Assembly (NCBI GenBank): GCA_948146395.1 | Contig: OX411552.1 | Coordinates: 53,308,399-53,372,398, forward strand | Reading direction: 5' to 3' | Length of the DNA stretch: 64,000 bases | Origin: Fragum whitleyi | Taxonomy: Eukaryota > Mollusca > Bivalvia > Cardiida > Cardiidae | The notes under the pieces: generated by a model | The model's database searches: none | What the model saw: the letters and a program-made list of their open reading frames with translations, nothing else | What the model was told of the DNA's origin: nothing | Made by a program: the position numbers and the translations under genes | Shown: positions 53,000 through 64,000 of the stretch, in pieces | Layout: each line of letters begins with the position of its first letter | Numbering within the stretch: the first letter of the stretch is position 1

Positions 53000-54390
53000 C
53001 AGATTATGAAATTGACAGAACGCGGATGTCAATCGGAATAAAGATTTACCTTTAATTTCAACGATTCAATTCAGCTGGTATTTGGATTTTGATTGAATAT
53101 TTTCTATTTATTTTATATCTTTGATCATATTTACTCTGTCCGCAAAAGACATTTGAGCTACAATTTCAAATCTGTGCCAAGTTGTCACATAAATGATCCG
53201 ACGCGTTAGCGATGAGTCGCCGGTGTATTTCTGTGGAATCGCCTAAAAAATAGACGACTATTCGGCAACTGATCGGTGCATTCGTCAATTCAAATGTTGT
53301 TTTTTCTGAGATCGGCGACGGTGCCCGTCTAATCATGATGGAGTACAATTATGCCAAGATCTTACCAAATCCATCCAGAAATATATGAGAAATTGTCATG
53401 ACAAAATCCGACTGACAGACGGACGGATGCATGAGCACATGTACACCGAGCTGTCATTATGGCAGCTATGTCCCGCTCCCTTAAAGCGGACTTGTTTTGA
53501 ATCAGACAGAGGAAAACCCCTAAAATTGTAGAGGAACTGATTAAGAAGTAGATTAAACTTGAACCCATGTGTGAAATTTCACAGGATTTAATATCATGTG
53601 TGCGTGATGGACATGCATTGTGCAGCCTGGACAACCACATAATGCAATTGCAACTCGTTACGCCGACTGCCAAAAGAGGGGCTCACAAAATTATGTCGCC
53701 CGAGCCCTAGGCAAGCCTCATGGCGAGGCGCCTTAAGGAAACATTAGAAGTTATAAGGGAGAGGCTGTAGGTGTCAATGTTTGTCAGGTAAGCATTAATC
53801 AATGAAAATGCTGGAACTTTCTTTGCAGTATAATAATAAAATTTCTACACTGCGCAAAGCCTAGACTCTGGCCAGACTGTGCGACTGCAAAGGCTGGCAA
53901 GAGACTTTGCTCTGCGAACATGTGAAAATTTTGGAATTGTTGGGCACATGCTTAAATCATAAAATCAACACAAGTAAAACATGTATGCAGCTCTCTTGGA
54001 TAATGAGCCGTGATTTATTTCAATCTATTTCTTACACAAACTAACAGATATGACACAAATATAGCATGTATAAATATACAAATAAAATCTAGTTTTTTAC
54101 AATCACTTCTCTTCTCCATAAAAAGAATCACATTTTGTGTAACCACTGTGTATAATATTCAACTCACATTAAAAGAGCTTGTGAAAGACATTTCCAACGA
54201 CTTGAAAACTGTGTGAGAAAAAAAAACATTTTGCAGCCCAGACAGTTACATGTTGTAATTAGAAGATTGGCTTACAGTCTACAAATACTACCTAGATCCT
54301 ATTTTCTTACAAAATACAAAGAATATAGTCAAACTGTGGGTAAATTAACATTGTTGAAAATGTAATATCAGGCTCATTTATTGATAATGT
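53000..54390. other. Intergenic, repeat fragments
   Basis: 53390-53500 read on the minus strand looks like the 5' part of a hairpin-led element (AGTCCGCTTTAAGGGAGCGG, then CCGTCCGTCTGTCAGTCGG). 53860-53950 is a piece of the GCAAAGCCTAGACTCTGG hairpin family. No gene seen. Confidence 0.55.
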
Positions 54391-54908
54391 GAATGACATT
54401 TCTAACAATTTCTTATGTGCATGATGCCGCTGTCATAGCACAGTTGGTAGCGCGTGGGACTGTCTATCTAGACGTCCCGGGTTCGATCCCCGATGGTGGC
54501 ACTCATTCTTTCTGACTATTTGTCTCCCACCAATGGGTGGATAGTCATAGACCTATAGTGTTCGATAGCAGCTGGGGGCTAGGAAAGGATGTAATGGTAG
54601 TACTGGTATGGGAAATACCAGGAATCCATTGTTAGGTGCTCCAGCTGCAGCGATATAAATGAAAAAAATGTTGAAATCGGCATTCAAACAAAATAAACTT
54701 ATGTGCATGATGGACAAACATTTAGCTGTCTGGTAAACAAAACAATGCATTTTTTTTCTCCAAGTGTAAGCTGACAGGATATGTCTGAAGCCAAATATGA
54801 AAACCATAGTTAAGACTGGTTTCAGACTGTGTGGATGTACAGGCTGATCTTGGTCAACATGTCACACACATGTAAAACTATCGGAAATGTCCTTCAAAGG
54901 CTCATTTA
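54391..54908. repeat. GTGACATTTCC foldback MITE split by a SINE
   Basis: Left end AATGTGAATGACATTTCTAACAATT..., right end ACTATCGGAAATGTCCTTCAAAGGCTCATT. A SINE with a 15-bp target duplication lies between. Confidence 0.8.
54427..54697 (+). mobile_element. SINE nested in a foldback MITE, 15-bp target duplication
   Basis: CTTATGTGCATGATG at 54412-54426 and 54698-54712. Head GCCGCTGTCATAGCACAGTT... GGGTTCGATCCCC, then the shared body and CAAACAAAATAAA tail. Second independent case of this SINE entering a foldback. Confidence 0.92.
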
Positions 54909-54909
54909 T

Positions 54910-57141
54910 CATGACTACAAGTCCATTATTATCAATCATTTCTTAATCATAAAGCGATTAAATCATACAAATTTATGATCAATATGCTTATTAGGCTACC
55001 AAAAACCTTTCGACTTAAGCTTATTCAAGATGTGGTCATAAGGTTTTGGCATCCATGTGACTATTTATATAAAATTTATATTTCTCCTTCCCAGATGACA
55101 AAACTTAAGACAGGTCCAAGATTAAGAGAATGCCAAATTAATTGTTCTATCCAGGCATTTTGAAGTGCAAAAAATATCAGGCAAAGTATAATACAAAGTC
55201 TACGCAAAACCATTTCTTCTTTCAAATAAAAGATGAAAATTCAGAAGAACAGTGAAAGCATGTAAATTGCATTTTAAAATCTTTCAACAGAATAGCCATG
55301 AACCCTACCTATACTGTAAGGTTCTCATTGGAATCGTCTCCTGGAGACAAATATGATTTTATAACATTACATATATTCCCATTGTATCTTGACATTTGTA
55401 TGCAGTTTACACAAGATCGATTGTCATAACATCTTATAAACAGAAAAGTCCTGACCCGTTGAAAACACCAAGTTTAGTGGTTACAAAGTTTTATTTAAAA
55501 GTTGATTATGGCCCCATTTTAACCAAAGTTTATCATACGACATAAAATTGAAATTTCAATATCATTCTGCTTCTTGAGAAGTTGCGAAATGTTATTCTAG
55601 TAGATGTGATTGGTAGAAAAACAGAATTCTTCTCCCCAAAGGGTTTTTCATGGATGTTAACAAAGCCAAGCCAAATATTGTAGGCAAAAAATGAATCATG
55701 TGTAGTTCCAAAATTTCCCCTTTTCCTTAACAATTCTCTTTAGAATCATTTCCTTGCAGAAAAATAATCTGCAATTAGCCTGGAAAACACTAGATATGTA
55801 ATGCAGAATTTGCCAATAATTAGAAAAATATTATAAGAATAAAAGCAAATCATTTATAAAAAGAATTTTTTAGACAATACTTTTCAAACAAATGACAAAT
55901 CAATGTTCTATAATTGGTATAAATGAAGAATCACCAAAGATGTCACAGAAAAAGAAAATATTTAAACTTGTAAAGGACAAACATTTCATCTTATTCATCT
56001 TTTTTAATGGCAACAGGTTAATTGATTGATGTGATTATGTATGATTATTTATGAAACCATTGAAGTAATAACAGGAGCACAGATTTTGAGATCCGTATAA
56101 AGCATTTATTATCAACCATACAGCCTAAAAATAAACATATACACTGCCCTCCAAAAGTTTCTTCACACACACTTCTTTTAAAGATCTTTAGCTTAAGTAA
56201 TTTAAAACAAAGTTTTATATTATTTTTATTAATAAAATGTATACTTTATATCTTTATTGCAATGTATCAATTAAGAAGCAATACCAGAAATGACAAAATC
56301 ATGTAAAATCGACAAAATCAGAATAGTTCACCATTTTGCCAAATTTTCTATCAAGGGGATCAACTTCTGTCAATATTTAGTGTAGCCTCCATTAGCAGGT
56401 AAGAAAGATTAAAGCTGAAAATCTTATAAATGAAATGTGTGTGAAGGATCTTTTGGAGGGCAGTGTATAGTTGCATAATCACTAAATTGAAATTGTAAAC
56501 TTTTGAATGTGAACAAAACACATGAGCTTATAAAAATTAATTTTGATTCCTTCCGTGGTTTTGAAAAAGTATCTTCAAATATTTGATTTTATAATTTGAT
56601 AAGATTACTAATTTTAACAAAATTTATTGAATCTTCATAATAAACAATATGGGTTGTGATTGCAAACCATCATCTTCTACTGTGATGGTATACACATATT
56701 TCAGAAAGTCTAGAATATCAAACCCCATTTTAACTGATCATATTATATTGTTGACCTCTATTAAGCTTTCATGACGATCATTCAAGGACAAATACATTAT
56801 GAACGGCAGGTGAAGGGAAACCATGACTTAAGAATTTGTTTCAAACAAATTTTCTATTGTTTCATGTTTAATCCATTCTGGGTCAAGTTTTCCCACTACA
56901 ATTAGGTAGATAGCAGGTAGCAGAGGCTAAGATCAGACGGTATATCTGTGCTGCAAATCTGTGCAGTCTGATCTTAATCTTTACTGTCTGCAAAACTTTA
57001 TATAAAGTAGGAATATTAGAAAGGCTTAAATCAAAGAATGGTAATAGTTATCAGTCAGTTAAATAAGGGTAGGAATATCTGGTTACAATTTAGACTTGGT
57101 CAGAATTCATAGACTTGAACACCTGTTCTGCTTCATCGTCA
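54910..57141 (-). other. Region downstream of the cytochrome b5 gene
   Basis: AT-rich. Part of it may be the 3' UTR; TTTATT at 56105-56110 is a possible minus-strand AATAAA about 1 kb past the stop. It contains the Tc1-like element at 56142-56465. 56930-56990 is a hairpin-like TCTGTGC..GCACAGA-type fragment. Confidence 0.5.
56142..56465. mobile_element. Tc1/mariner-like MITE
   Basis: TA then CACTGCCCTCCAAAAGTTTC at the left; GATCTTTTGGAGGGCAGTG then TA at the right, with TTCACACACA / TGTGTGTGAA further in. A TA target and this terminal style fit Tc1/mariner. 324 bp, non-coding. Confidence 0.88.
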
Positions 57142-57229
57142 TTATACACTGCCTGGGGCAATCACAAACCTATATAGTAACGCAGCAGCTATTGCTATTC
57201 CAAGGGGTATAAGCCAGCCCGTCCATCCT
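57142..57229 (-). CDS. CYB5: Cytochrome b5 last exon, membrane anchor
   Basis: Acceptor TCAATCAACAG|AGGATG; completes Gly, then [20 protein letters not shown] and [11 protein letters not shown] at 57144-57142. Confidence 0.93.
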
Positions 57230-60200
57230 CTGTTGATTGAAAAATAATTTGATTTATAGAGTCATCTATTTAAAACAAACAAGATGTATTTTTGACCTGT
57301 CATGCAAAAAGGAACCATTTGGGTGGTGCTTTTATGTGTATGCAATAGTCAGACTGTCTGAATTGTGCATACTGACTAGGGTTGACACTTAATCACATGA
57401 CTAATTTTCTGAATCTGCAATGATCATTCTACCTTCCAGTATAGAAATTTCTGATATCCTACCTTCTTCTGACCTCTACCAGAGGTACAGATAAGAGGGG
57501 GGTAAAGTCAGTCTAAAATATTTATTTCTAATTGAAACCCTATGTTGTGGGTACCAACAACAAGGGGTTTGTGATATAACTTTTGAAAGTACTTGGATCT
57601 AAAATCCAAAATTCCCCCTCTATCTGTAGCTCTGCTCTACTGGAACAAATCTCTTTTTTGCACATGTATATTAATTTTATAGAATACCTAGATAGTCTCT
57701 TTGAGCGTGACAACTAATGCCGTCTAAAACAGCAACCCTTTTAGAAGTTTGACCTTCATAACTGTCCTTGACAAATGAACTTTACCTTCAATGACGAGAC
57801 TTGATAAGTCCAAGGAACCTTTATCCCAAGTAAAAGCATTGTACTTTGAATTGTATTGAAGTCATGGGCAAATATTCAATTTGTAAGTTAAGTTTTCACT
57901 GATAGTCACATAAATGAAAGGACAGACAGACAAAACGTAAGACATATACGGCAGACAAAAGACATACAAAAGGAGTAAGTGTACAGTAGTGTTGGGCAAT
58001 CAGTTTCAAATCACAATCGTTCATCTGTATATAGTTGGCAGTGTAAATCAATTAATGATCTATTTGTTCAATCTTTTTCTAATAATTAATACTGCACTCC
58101 CAGTTTCATCATTCGAGGATAGAATGTGAAAAAATGGTTAAAAACCATGACCTAAAGACTCTTTCTGAAGATTTTTCAACTAACTTCATGGCCCAGCATG
58201 AAACAGTTGTAACTGCTTATTAACATTAGAACCACAATGGATATAAGAGGATCTAGTTTTCTTCTTTTTGTGTTATCCTTGGTAATGGAGCTTATAACAT
58301 GGTGCTTTTTTTCACTTTTTTTCCTCCATGCAAAATTTATATGTTACACTACTTTTACTATGCCATGTTCTGTACTCTTTTACCTAAATAAACTTATTAT
58401 TATCATTATAGTTAAAACTGTTTCTCGCTGAGCCATCAAACTGATGTTGGTTTCAAAAACAACATATTATGGCTTTCATTTACGTGTTAGGAACTGATTA
58501 ATCGATTATGAAATTTCTTAGTTGATTATCACAATCGAAAGCTCAAACCAACTGATTATCAATTATAATTGATTAATCTGCCCATCTTTAGTGTACAAAC
58601 AACTCTAATGTAAACACACTTACCCAGGATTGGTATCAATTGGTGCTGAAATAGTTGTTCTCTCCTGAATAATAAAACAAAATATAAAGTGAAGAATAGA
58701 TATATGTCACTGACACACAAATATTATATTAGATACCATACTTAGGTTTAATTTTTTGCCAAGTTTGTCACCTTCGCTAAGTGGCAAAAATTGAACACAT
58801 CAAAATATCCCTAATACTTTGAAAATTTGCCATCAATACATATTACCTACAGAAATATAACTTTTTCACCCATATACCTGTCTTTATGAGGTTCAATTAC
58901 TCTTACGAATATAAATTCCATAAAATTATTGTTATCAAATAGTGGGAAATATGACACATCTTTGACAGTTTGAAATTGGATTAACACCACACATGATAAT
59001 TGGTGTACAATATAACACTTGTTGGCCTAGATATAGTTGATGGAGTTGGCCCAACTTAAATTCCTGCTTAAATCAAGGGCTAGTTCCCCATAGTAACCTT
59101 TCAAACAGGTCAGACTAGAAAATAATTTTTTAATTTGATGCGTCTTATTTTCACCACCTACGCTACGTGACGAAAATAAGACACATTAATATAAAACCAC
59201 TACATTTTATGTATGAGCTGCCGAAATAAGATGGCCCAAAAATATCCAAAGTATGGTACTAACCCAAGACCCATTTGACCTTCAGCCATGACCTCGACCT
59301 TATATTATGACAAACTCTTTGCATGACACCAGTTCAAACATAGGGCCTAGAAATTTTGGTAGATTTTCACATTCAGGTTTATCTGGGAGGAGCCCAGAAT
59401 GGTGGGTTAGGCCCATGTTCGTATGGGCCACTTAATATGTGTCCTCAGGGGTCAACACTTACTATTTTTCCATGGGCAAGAATTCCTTCTTCTGACCATA
59501 AGGATCCCAAAAATCAGGAGTCCCTTCCTTTATCAACATACCATAAAAATTGTAATAGAGCCCCATGCTCTAATAAAATCGACCATTTTTGATGTGATTT
59601 TACCAAATCTTGAAGCCTCTAATAAATACACAACTAATAGGCAGTTACAACTGTTTTGTACTGAGAGTAAGACATTGATATGCCCATCCCTTTCTTATCG
59701 AAATACGATGATTCTAATATAACCCTGTGGTTCAATTAGAGCTTTTAGGTACATAGATTTTTAAAGAAGGAACAAAGAACTGCATAGACCAGTGAAATAT
59801 TCTAAAATTGTTGCAAGCTAAGGATTCTAACTCCACTTTGTTCTTTCTTGGGTTTGTTTTTTTTCTTTGACTGTTGACCTCTGTTATTTATCACCATTTT
59901 ATTTAAAACATTTGAGTCTGTGTGTGACATTTCAAACCATTTGCACAAAGGAAAGACTCTGGCTAGCCTGTGCATCTGCACAGTCTGACAAGAGTCTTTT
60001 CTTTGTGCTTTTTATATAGATAAGGTCTTAAAGTGGCTTAAGATAGCCAGGCAATTTTCTAATCACACTAGGTAGCTGTTTAGGATGCTAAATCAATAGC
60101 CCTAACCCTCCACCCCAATATAAAAGGCTCATTTATGTTGACAGTCTTCTTGAATATTATTGTTGCCAATCAATAATTTTCTGTTTGTTCCATGTCCTTA

Positions 60201-63200
60201 ACCATGTATGTTACAGTAAAAAACCTTAAGCTATCAGTCACTATTGAGATAAAGGGTGTGGTACAGGCCATGCAAGGGACGATCTTCTACAAGACCCTTA
60301 CCTGTACTTTTCTGTTTTGTTTGTCAGACTGAAATAAAAATAGGTAAGATACAATATACACACAACAAATGTATCAAACATCAAACATCAATATTGAAAG
60401 AGGTTTTATTAATATCATTTCAAGCAAATATACTTAGTTCCAAAAGACAGAGTGCACTTTTGAATTTTGAATATCCCTGAAATTACGCAATCTATCCTCA
60501 TGAAACGTCATATGACTATCCCCAAGAGTGTGTGCAAACAATACTTGAAAACAAATATCGCGCGATGAGCAAAATTTTTCAGTTAATTTGTGACATTGAT
60601 TTTGCATGTTTTGCATGTGCATCACGCATTAGACGAATAATTGGTCTGAAAATGCATTCAGTTCAAACTTTGTGGCTTTCCTAAGCATAAATTCACATTT
60701 TCAATACAATTATGCATGATGCTACAGCTTGGTTTGACTAACAAAAAATCATTGTTGAACAAAATCGAACATTGTCTGATTTAGAACGTCATCAAAATTG
60801 ATTGAGCATTCAAGTTCCAATAGAAATCGAGGTCATCATTTTGTAAGGCCTTAAATTAGCATATCGAGATGTCATAGAACATCATAGCATCATTCAACGA
60901 CAAGTTACTGGCCTCACAACGTAGAAATTTCTAAAATTGACATACATGTGACGTTTGCAGAAAAATTAAAACTTTTGTTTGGAAGTGGCTTGGAATAGGT
61001 TCTTAAACTCTATAATGCAACATCAACACATATTTCTTATCAAAGAAAAAGTTGTAAGGATGTCAAATCTCTACAATTTAAGTTCTGCCTGGGTGTATGC
61101 AGCATGCCATACTTAAACAAAATCTGTTTTGACTTTAAAATTTCAAAAGGTCTTGGCTTAAGTATGGTCTCAAATTTACTGCATAATTTTCCTCCAACTT
61201 TGTAAAAATCAAGATAAAAGCAAAAAGTGAAAGTGCACACTTTCTAATGGAACTCAGTATATCATTTTTAACCTTTTCTTGAAAAAATTCAATTAAAATG
61301 TGTGACCGTCATACAAAATGGGACAACCTGGGTATTGAGTAAAGAGTTGAGCCTAGTAAGACTGCACAGACTGACTAGGGTCAAAACTTTTTGCGCTTTT
61401 CTAATTTTCTGGATCTAGAATGAATAATATACATTCATGTGAAAAAAAATTTTTAGAAGTGACCTCTGGTTGACCTCTCTTACACAAAGCTTTGACATAA
61501 CAGCATAAATTAAAATCAGCTTTTAAAATGTGCAATCTTATCTCACTGTATACTAACAGCTTTCTACTGAGTTTAGGTGAAACAAAAAACAGAACACTTG
61601 AGGGCAGACTTGTTGATATATTTCAAAAATTGGCATTTTTCCCTAAACAGTTATAAAGAAAGGGGTTAATATGCCCAATTGTTGGAATGACACACACGCT
61701 CATCTCAAAATAAAAATCATTTCTATATGGAGACTTACATCTTGTATATCACCTATAAGATAGTCTTGCATCAGCTCCCGGGCATCTGTTGAATGTCCCA
61801 CATCCTCAAAAGCATCTGTTGCATCATCACCTATAAATTGCAACATTTGAGTTATCATCAATTCTTCAGCACATTGTTGGTGCCTATAAACTTATAGGCA
61901 CTTGTAAAAGTTTTGATCTTGATGATTCACCTTAACCTTCAAATACAGGGGTTGTGCTAGCTTTTCAAATTCAGTAGTCATTGATCCCTTAACTCTAATT
62001 TTTTAAGGGTCAAAACTGCTGTTGAAGGGGTCAAACAATTAAATGAGGCTATATAATTGGTAATTATTTTTTGGATTTGCTGATGAAATTTCTTCAATTA
62101 TCTCCTTCATATCTTTAATTCTTTTCTGAAGTTGATTTCTAGAGGGTTCTTCTTACATCAGTTAGTATTGAGAGTCCTGGCCACTTAGTTGCAAGTCAAA
62201 GACTCGCAACACCAGCATACCCTAATATCATGTCAGAATTTATATGTTCAAACCCCCTTTACAGAAATTCTGGATCCACCATTGTATTTTGTTGATAAAA
62301 TATAAATATGGACTGTAATCATTGGGAACTCCAGTACTCAGATAGAACAAGATCTTGGGTACATTACTTTGATAATACTTTCTACTCGCGCTGTACACTG
62401 TGACTTCACCATCAAACACATATGAGCTTATGTGTGACATTTCCCACAATTCGAAATGTACATGAGGGACAAACATTGATCAGTGTAGACAGCCACCTAC
62501 TGTAAATGTAAAGGTACCCAATTGTATTTAGATATTTTGAGACATAATCTATCTACAAAAAGCATAGTGAAGTCAAGAGTCTGGTCAGACTGTGAGGATG
62601 CACAGACTGTCCAGAGTCTTTGCTTAGCACACATTCAGACATGGCGAAGGACCCAGAAAATCTGTCAGACATTCGGTCTGACAGTCCTTGAAAAACTGTC
62701 AGACCGAAGTCAGACCTGTCAGACCAAAAAATTAAGGGGACAAATAATATCATCATTGTAGTGTTTCCTCATTGAGAAAGAAAACTTATAAAATTAGTAG
62801 CTATACAATTAAAGGCCTAACTAGCTTGTCAAAGTCCTCTCATTCTGTCAGTATTTTCAGTGCTTTGATTTAAAACCAAAGATTCTGAGGTAAACAGAGA
62901 TTCAGAGATTTTCAGAATTTAAAAATGTCTTTTCAAAGTCAATAGGTAACAGTCAGTTGTGTTTTTTCATAAACAATATGCCCCCGATCTCTCCATACAG
63001 GGGCAAAATAATTCAGATAAGATAAGACTAGCTACCAAAAATTTTTTCTAAATTGGATCCTTAAATCATCTCTTCTTTCTCTTAATTGGTACAATTTGTA
63101 AAAGAGAATTTGGATTTTCTAGCGGTGCCGAAAGTCGTAGAGGAACTGTTGATGGATTCTAGACCTATGTAAAGTTTAAAATCAAAGTTTGTTTTTGTGA

Positions 63201-63460
63201 GACAGTTGACCAGAAAAAATATTTTCTTAAGTGAAAGTTGGGATTTACTGTTAAAACAGATTTTTCTGCCTAGAAAATAGTGTTGGACATTCGGACTGAC
63301 GATATGGTAAACTTTACCGAACTTAGGGGATTTTTGTCAGACATGTCTGACGGTCCTTTGCCATGACTGCACATTTGAAGTTGTTTGAAATGTTACTCAC
63401 AGGCTCATATAAGCTTTACTCACCTGCTTTTTCTAATAAGACTTCTTCTCCTCCTGGGTG
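57142..63460 (-). CDS. CYB5: Cytochrome b5, tail-anchored (last five exons; 5' end outside window)
   Basis: Heme electron carrier of the ER or outer mitochondrial membrane, serving desaturases, P450s and similar enzymes. Exons 63460-63424, 61830-61739, 60328-60302, 58664-58624 and 57229-57142 join in phase to 94 residues and a stop; about 40-45 N-terminal residues lie beyond the window. Both axial heme histidines are present: HPGGEE at the first codons and [10 protein letters not shown] in the next exon. A polar linker ([20 protein letters not shown] onward) leads to the C-terminal anchor [17 protein letters not shown] and a short luminal end VIAPGSV. The anchor resembles the animal WVIPAISAVAVALMYRL type. 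I cannot decide between the ER and mitochondrial forms because the tail has neither clear acidic nor basic residues. Confidence 0.93.
57230..58623 (-). repeat. Cytochrome b5 last intron: MITE copy and a split foldback
   Basis: 57480-57634 is a copy of the AGAGGTACAGATAAG / TATCTGTAGCTCT MITE. 58188-58437 is an ATGGCCCAGCATGAAACAGT ... TGTTTCTCGCTGAGCCAT foldback whose arms are separated by about 190 bp of unrelated AT-rich sequence (58221-58410). Confidence 0.7.
58624..58664 (-). CDS. CYB5: Cytochrome b5 41-nt exon, linker
   Basis: Acceptor TATTATTCAG|GAGAGA, donor CCTGG|gtaagt. Encodes [13 protein letters not shown] plus two bases of Gly. Equivalent to the KPPETLITTIDSSSS linker of animal proteins. 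Confidence 0.88.
58665..60301 (-). other. Cytochrome b5 intron before the 41-nt exon
   Basis: 59100-59190 has a short inverted pair (AATTTGATGCGTCTTATTTT / AAAATAAGACACATTAAT). 59637-59665 is half of the GGCAGTTACAACTGTTT foldback. 59903-60130 is a GTGACATTTC family copy with its AAAGACTCTGG hairpin. No other exon seen. Confidence 0.6.
60302..60328 (-). CDS. CYB5: Cytochrome b5 27-nt microexon
   Basis: Acceptor TTTATTTCAG|TCTGAC, donor GTACAG|gtaagg on the minus strand. Encodes SDKQNRKVQ, phase 0 both sides, in the linker before the anchor. Skipping it would keep the frame and shorten the linker by nine residues. Confidence 0.8.
60329..61738 (-). other. Cytochrome b5 intron, little recognised
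   Basis: Near 61299-61500 a decayed GTGACC..CATACAAAATGGGACAACC element resembles the family at 32567. Otherwise AT-rich with no exon. Confidence 0.55.
61739..61830 (-). CDS. CYB5: Cytochrome b5 exon, second axial histidine
   Basis: Acceptor ATTTATAG|GTGATG, donor CAAGAT|gtaagt. Encodes [20 protein letters not shown] then [17 protein letters not shown] carries the second heme ligand. Confidence 0.95.
62418..63410. repeat. GTGACATTTCC foldback MITE split by a hAT-like element
   Basis: Left half ATGAGCTTATGTGTGACATT...AGTCTTTGCTTAGCACACATT; right half CACATTTGAAGTTGTTTGAA then ATGTTACTCACAGGCTCAT. The two halves line up once 62636-63369 is removed. Confidence 0.85.
62636..63369. mobile_element. 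hAT-like non-autonomous element inside a MITE
   Basis: Inverted ends CAGACATGGCGAAGGACC and GGTCCTTTGCCATGACTG (two mismatches), with CACATT on both flanks (62630-62635 and 63370-63375). The interior has AATCTGTCAGACATTCGG/TCTGAC repeats near both ends. No transposase frame. Confidence 0.82.
63424..63460 (-). CDS. CYB5: Cytochrome b5 exon, first axial histidine
   Basis: Acceptor TTCTTTCAG|CACCCA, donor GCAG|gtgagt on the minus strand. Encodes [12 protein letters not shown] plus one base. HPGG is the hallmark heme ligand of cytochrome b5. Confidence 0.93.
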
Positions 63461-63663
63461 CTGAAAGAAAGATTAAATTGGAAATAGAAAATAGATCGAT
63501 ATAAGTTTCTTTAGTTACTTTTTCATATAAGATCCGATGTGTAAGCATTTGGTTATGAATGACTTTTTATGAGATAAGATTCAAATTAGATTAAAAGCGA
63601 TTAAATAAACAACACTTATCAACACTACATTGATTGGCTGACCAAAATAACTGGCTAATTAAA

Positions 63664-64000
63664 CAAGAGGGCCAGAATGGTCCTAAACTGCTCACCTGAA
63701 TTTAATTGGTCCAGTGGATCTCATCCAAGAAACTTTCTGGCAAAGTTTCATTCTCATAGGCTAATTGTTGAAGAGGAGACGTTATTCCAAGAATTTAAAT
63801 TGAAAATAGACCCTGCCCACCAATTCATTACTGAGAAGACTTAAAATAAGCCTCACCCTACCACGCCCATATAAATGGGCCAATCCAAATTTTGTGAACA
63901 ATTTTCCAATAAGGTCATCAAAGGAATATTCTGGTAAAGTTTTATTGAAATCGGCTTAGTGGTTTAGGAGATGTCATTCAAAGATTTTAGGCTCAAAATA
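63664..64000 (-). repeat. Hairpin-led element, minus strand, runs off the window
   Basis: AACAAGAGGGCCAGAATGGT at 63664 is the reverse of the family A 3' end (hairpin then CCCTCTTGTT), followed by GCTCACCTGAA. The core, however, has the family B look (CCACGCCCATATAAATGGGC, TTTTATTGAAATCGGC), so ends and core are combined differently from A1-A3 and B1-B2. Confidence 0.8.

Noticed and set aside
62522..62761. Frames across 62522-62761 on both strands
   Set aside because: They span the junction of a MITE and a hAT-like element and reflect repeat sequence only.

Overview
Animal nuclear DNA, most likely from a bivalve mollusc. Genes are split into short exons with GT..AG introns, AT-rich non-coding sequence is dense with small mobile elements, and several repeats have the build of bivalve repeats (hairpin-led elements carrying 145-166 bp tandem arrays, and tRNA-headed SINEs). 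The bivalve assignment is inferred from repeat style and protein similarity; no marker gene settles it. There are no bacterial operons and no CRISPR array, and I found no intact transposase or reverse transcriptase.

Four protein genes can be rebuilt exon by exon with matching splice phases. (1) 316-25522, plus strand: cytosolic alanyl-tRNA synthetase (AARS1). Seventeen exons give 854 residues from the middle of the catalytic domain to the stop; the N-terminal exon or exons lie before the window. (2) 38690 down to 33586, minus strand: a 428-residue multi-pass membrane protein in three coding exons, with a glutamine-rich coiled coil and a PPPPY motif near its C-terminus; family not recognised. 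(3) 46382-50964, plus strand: a 269-residue type I membrane protein (signal peptide, one CUB domain, one LDL-receptor class A domain, transmembrane helix, short tail) in five exons, with a GC-AG last intron. (4) 63460 down to 57142, minus strand: the 3' five exons of a tail-anchored cytochrome b5, including a 27-nt microexon.

The rest is introns and intergenic DNA filled with repeats. I separate: hairpin-led elements with tandem cores (families A-E), which share an end architecture although their sequences differ; a tRNA-derived SINE family with 12-15 bp target duplications; TTAA-flanked palindromic MITEs; two hAT-like elements; a Tc1/mariner-like element; and several other foldback families. 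Some are nested, which gives their relative order of insertion. Others lie within tens of bases of splice sites.

The most unusual local events are in AARS1. One is a 116-bp tandem triplication of the end of exon 10 with its splice donor; the other is a decayed second copy of the end of exon 2. The broadest pattern is the common end structure of families A-E (5' hairpin, GTCCGTCC-like tract, tandem core, inverted partner of the start, 3' hairpin, CTTGTTT end). It suggests one non-autonomous mobilisation mechanism acting on unrelated cores.
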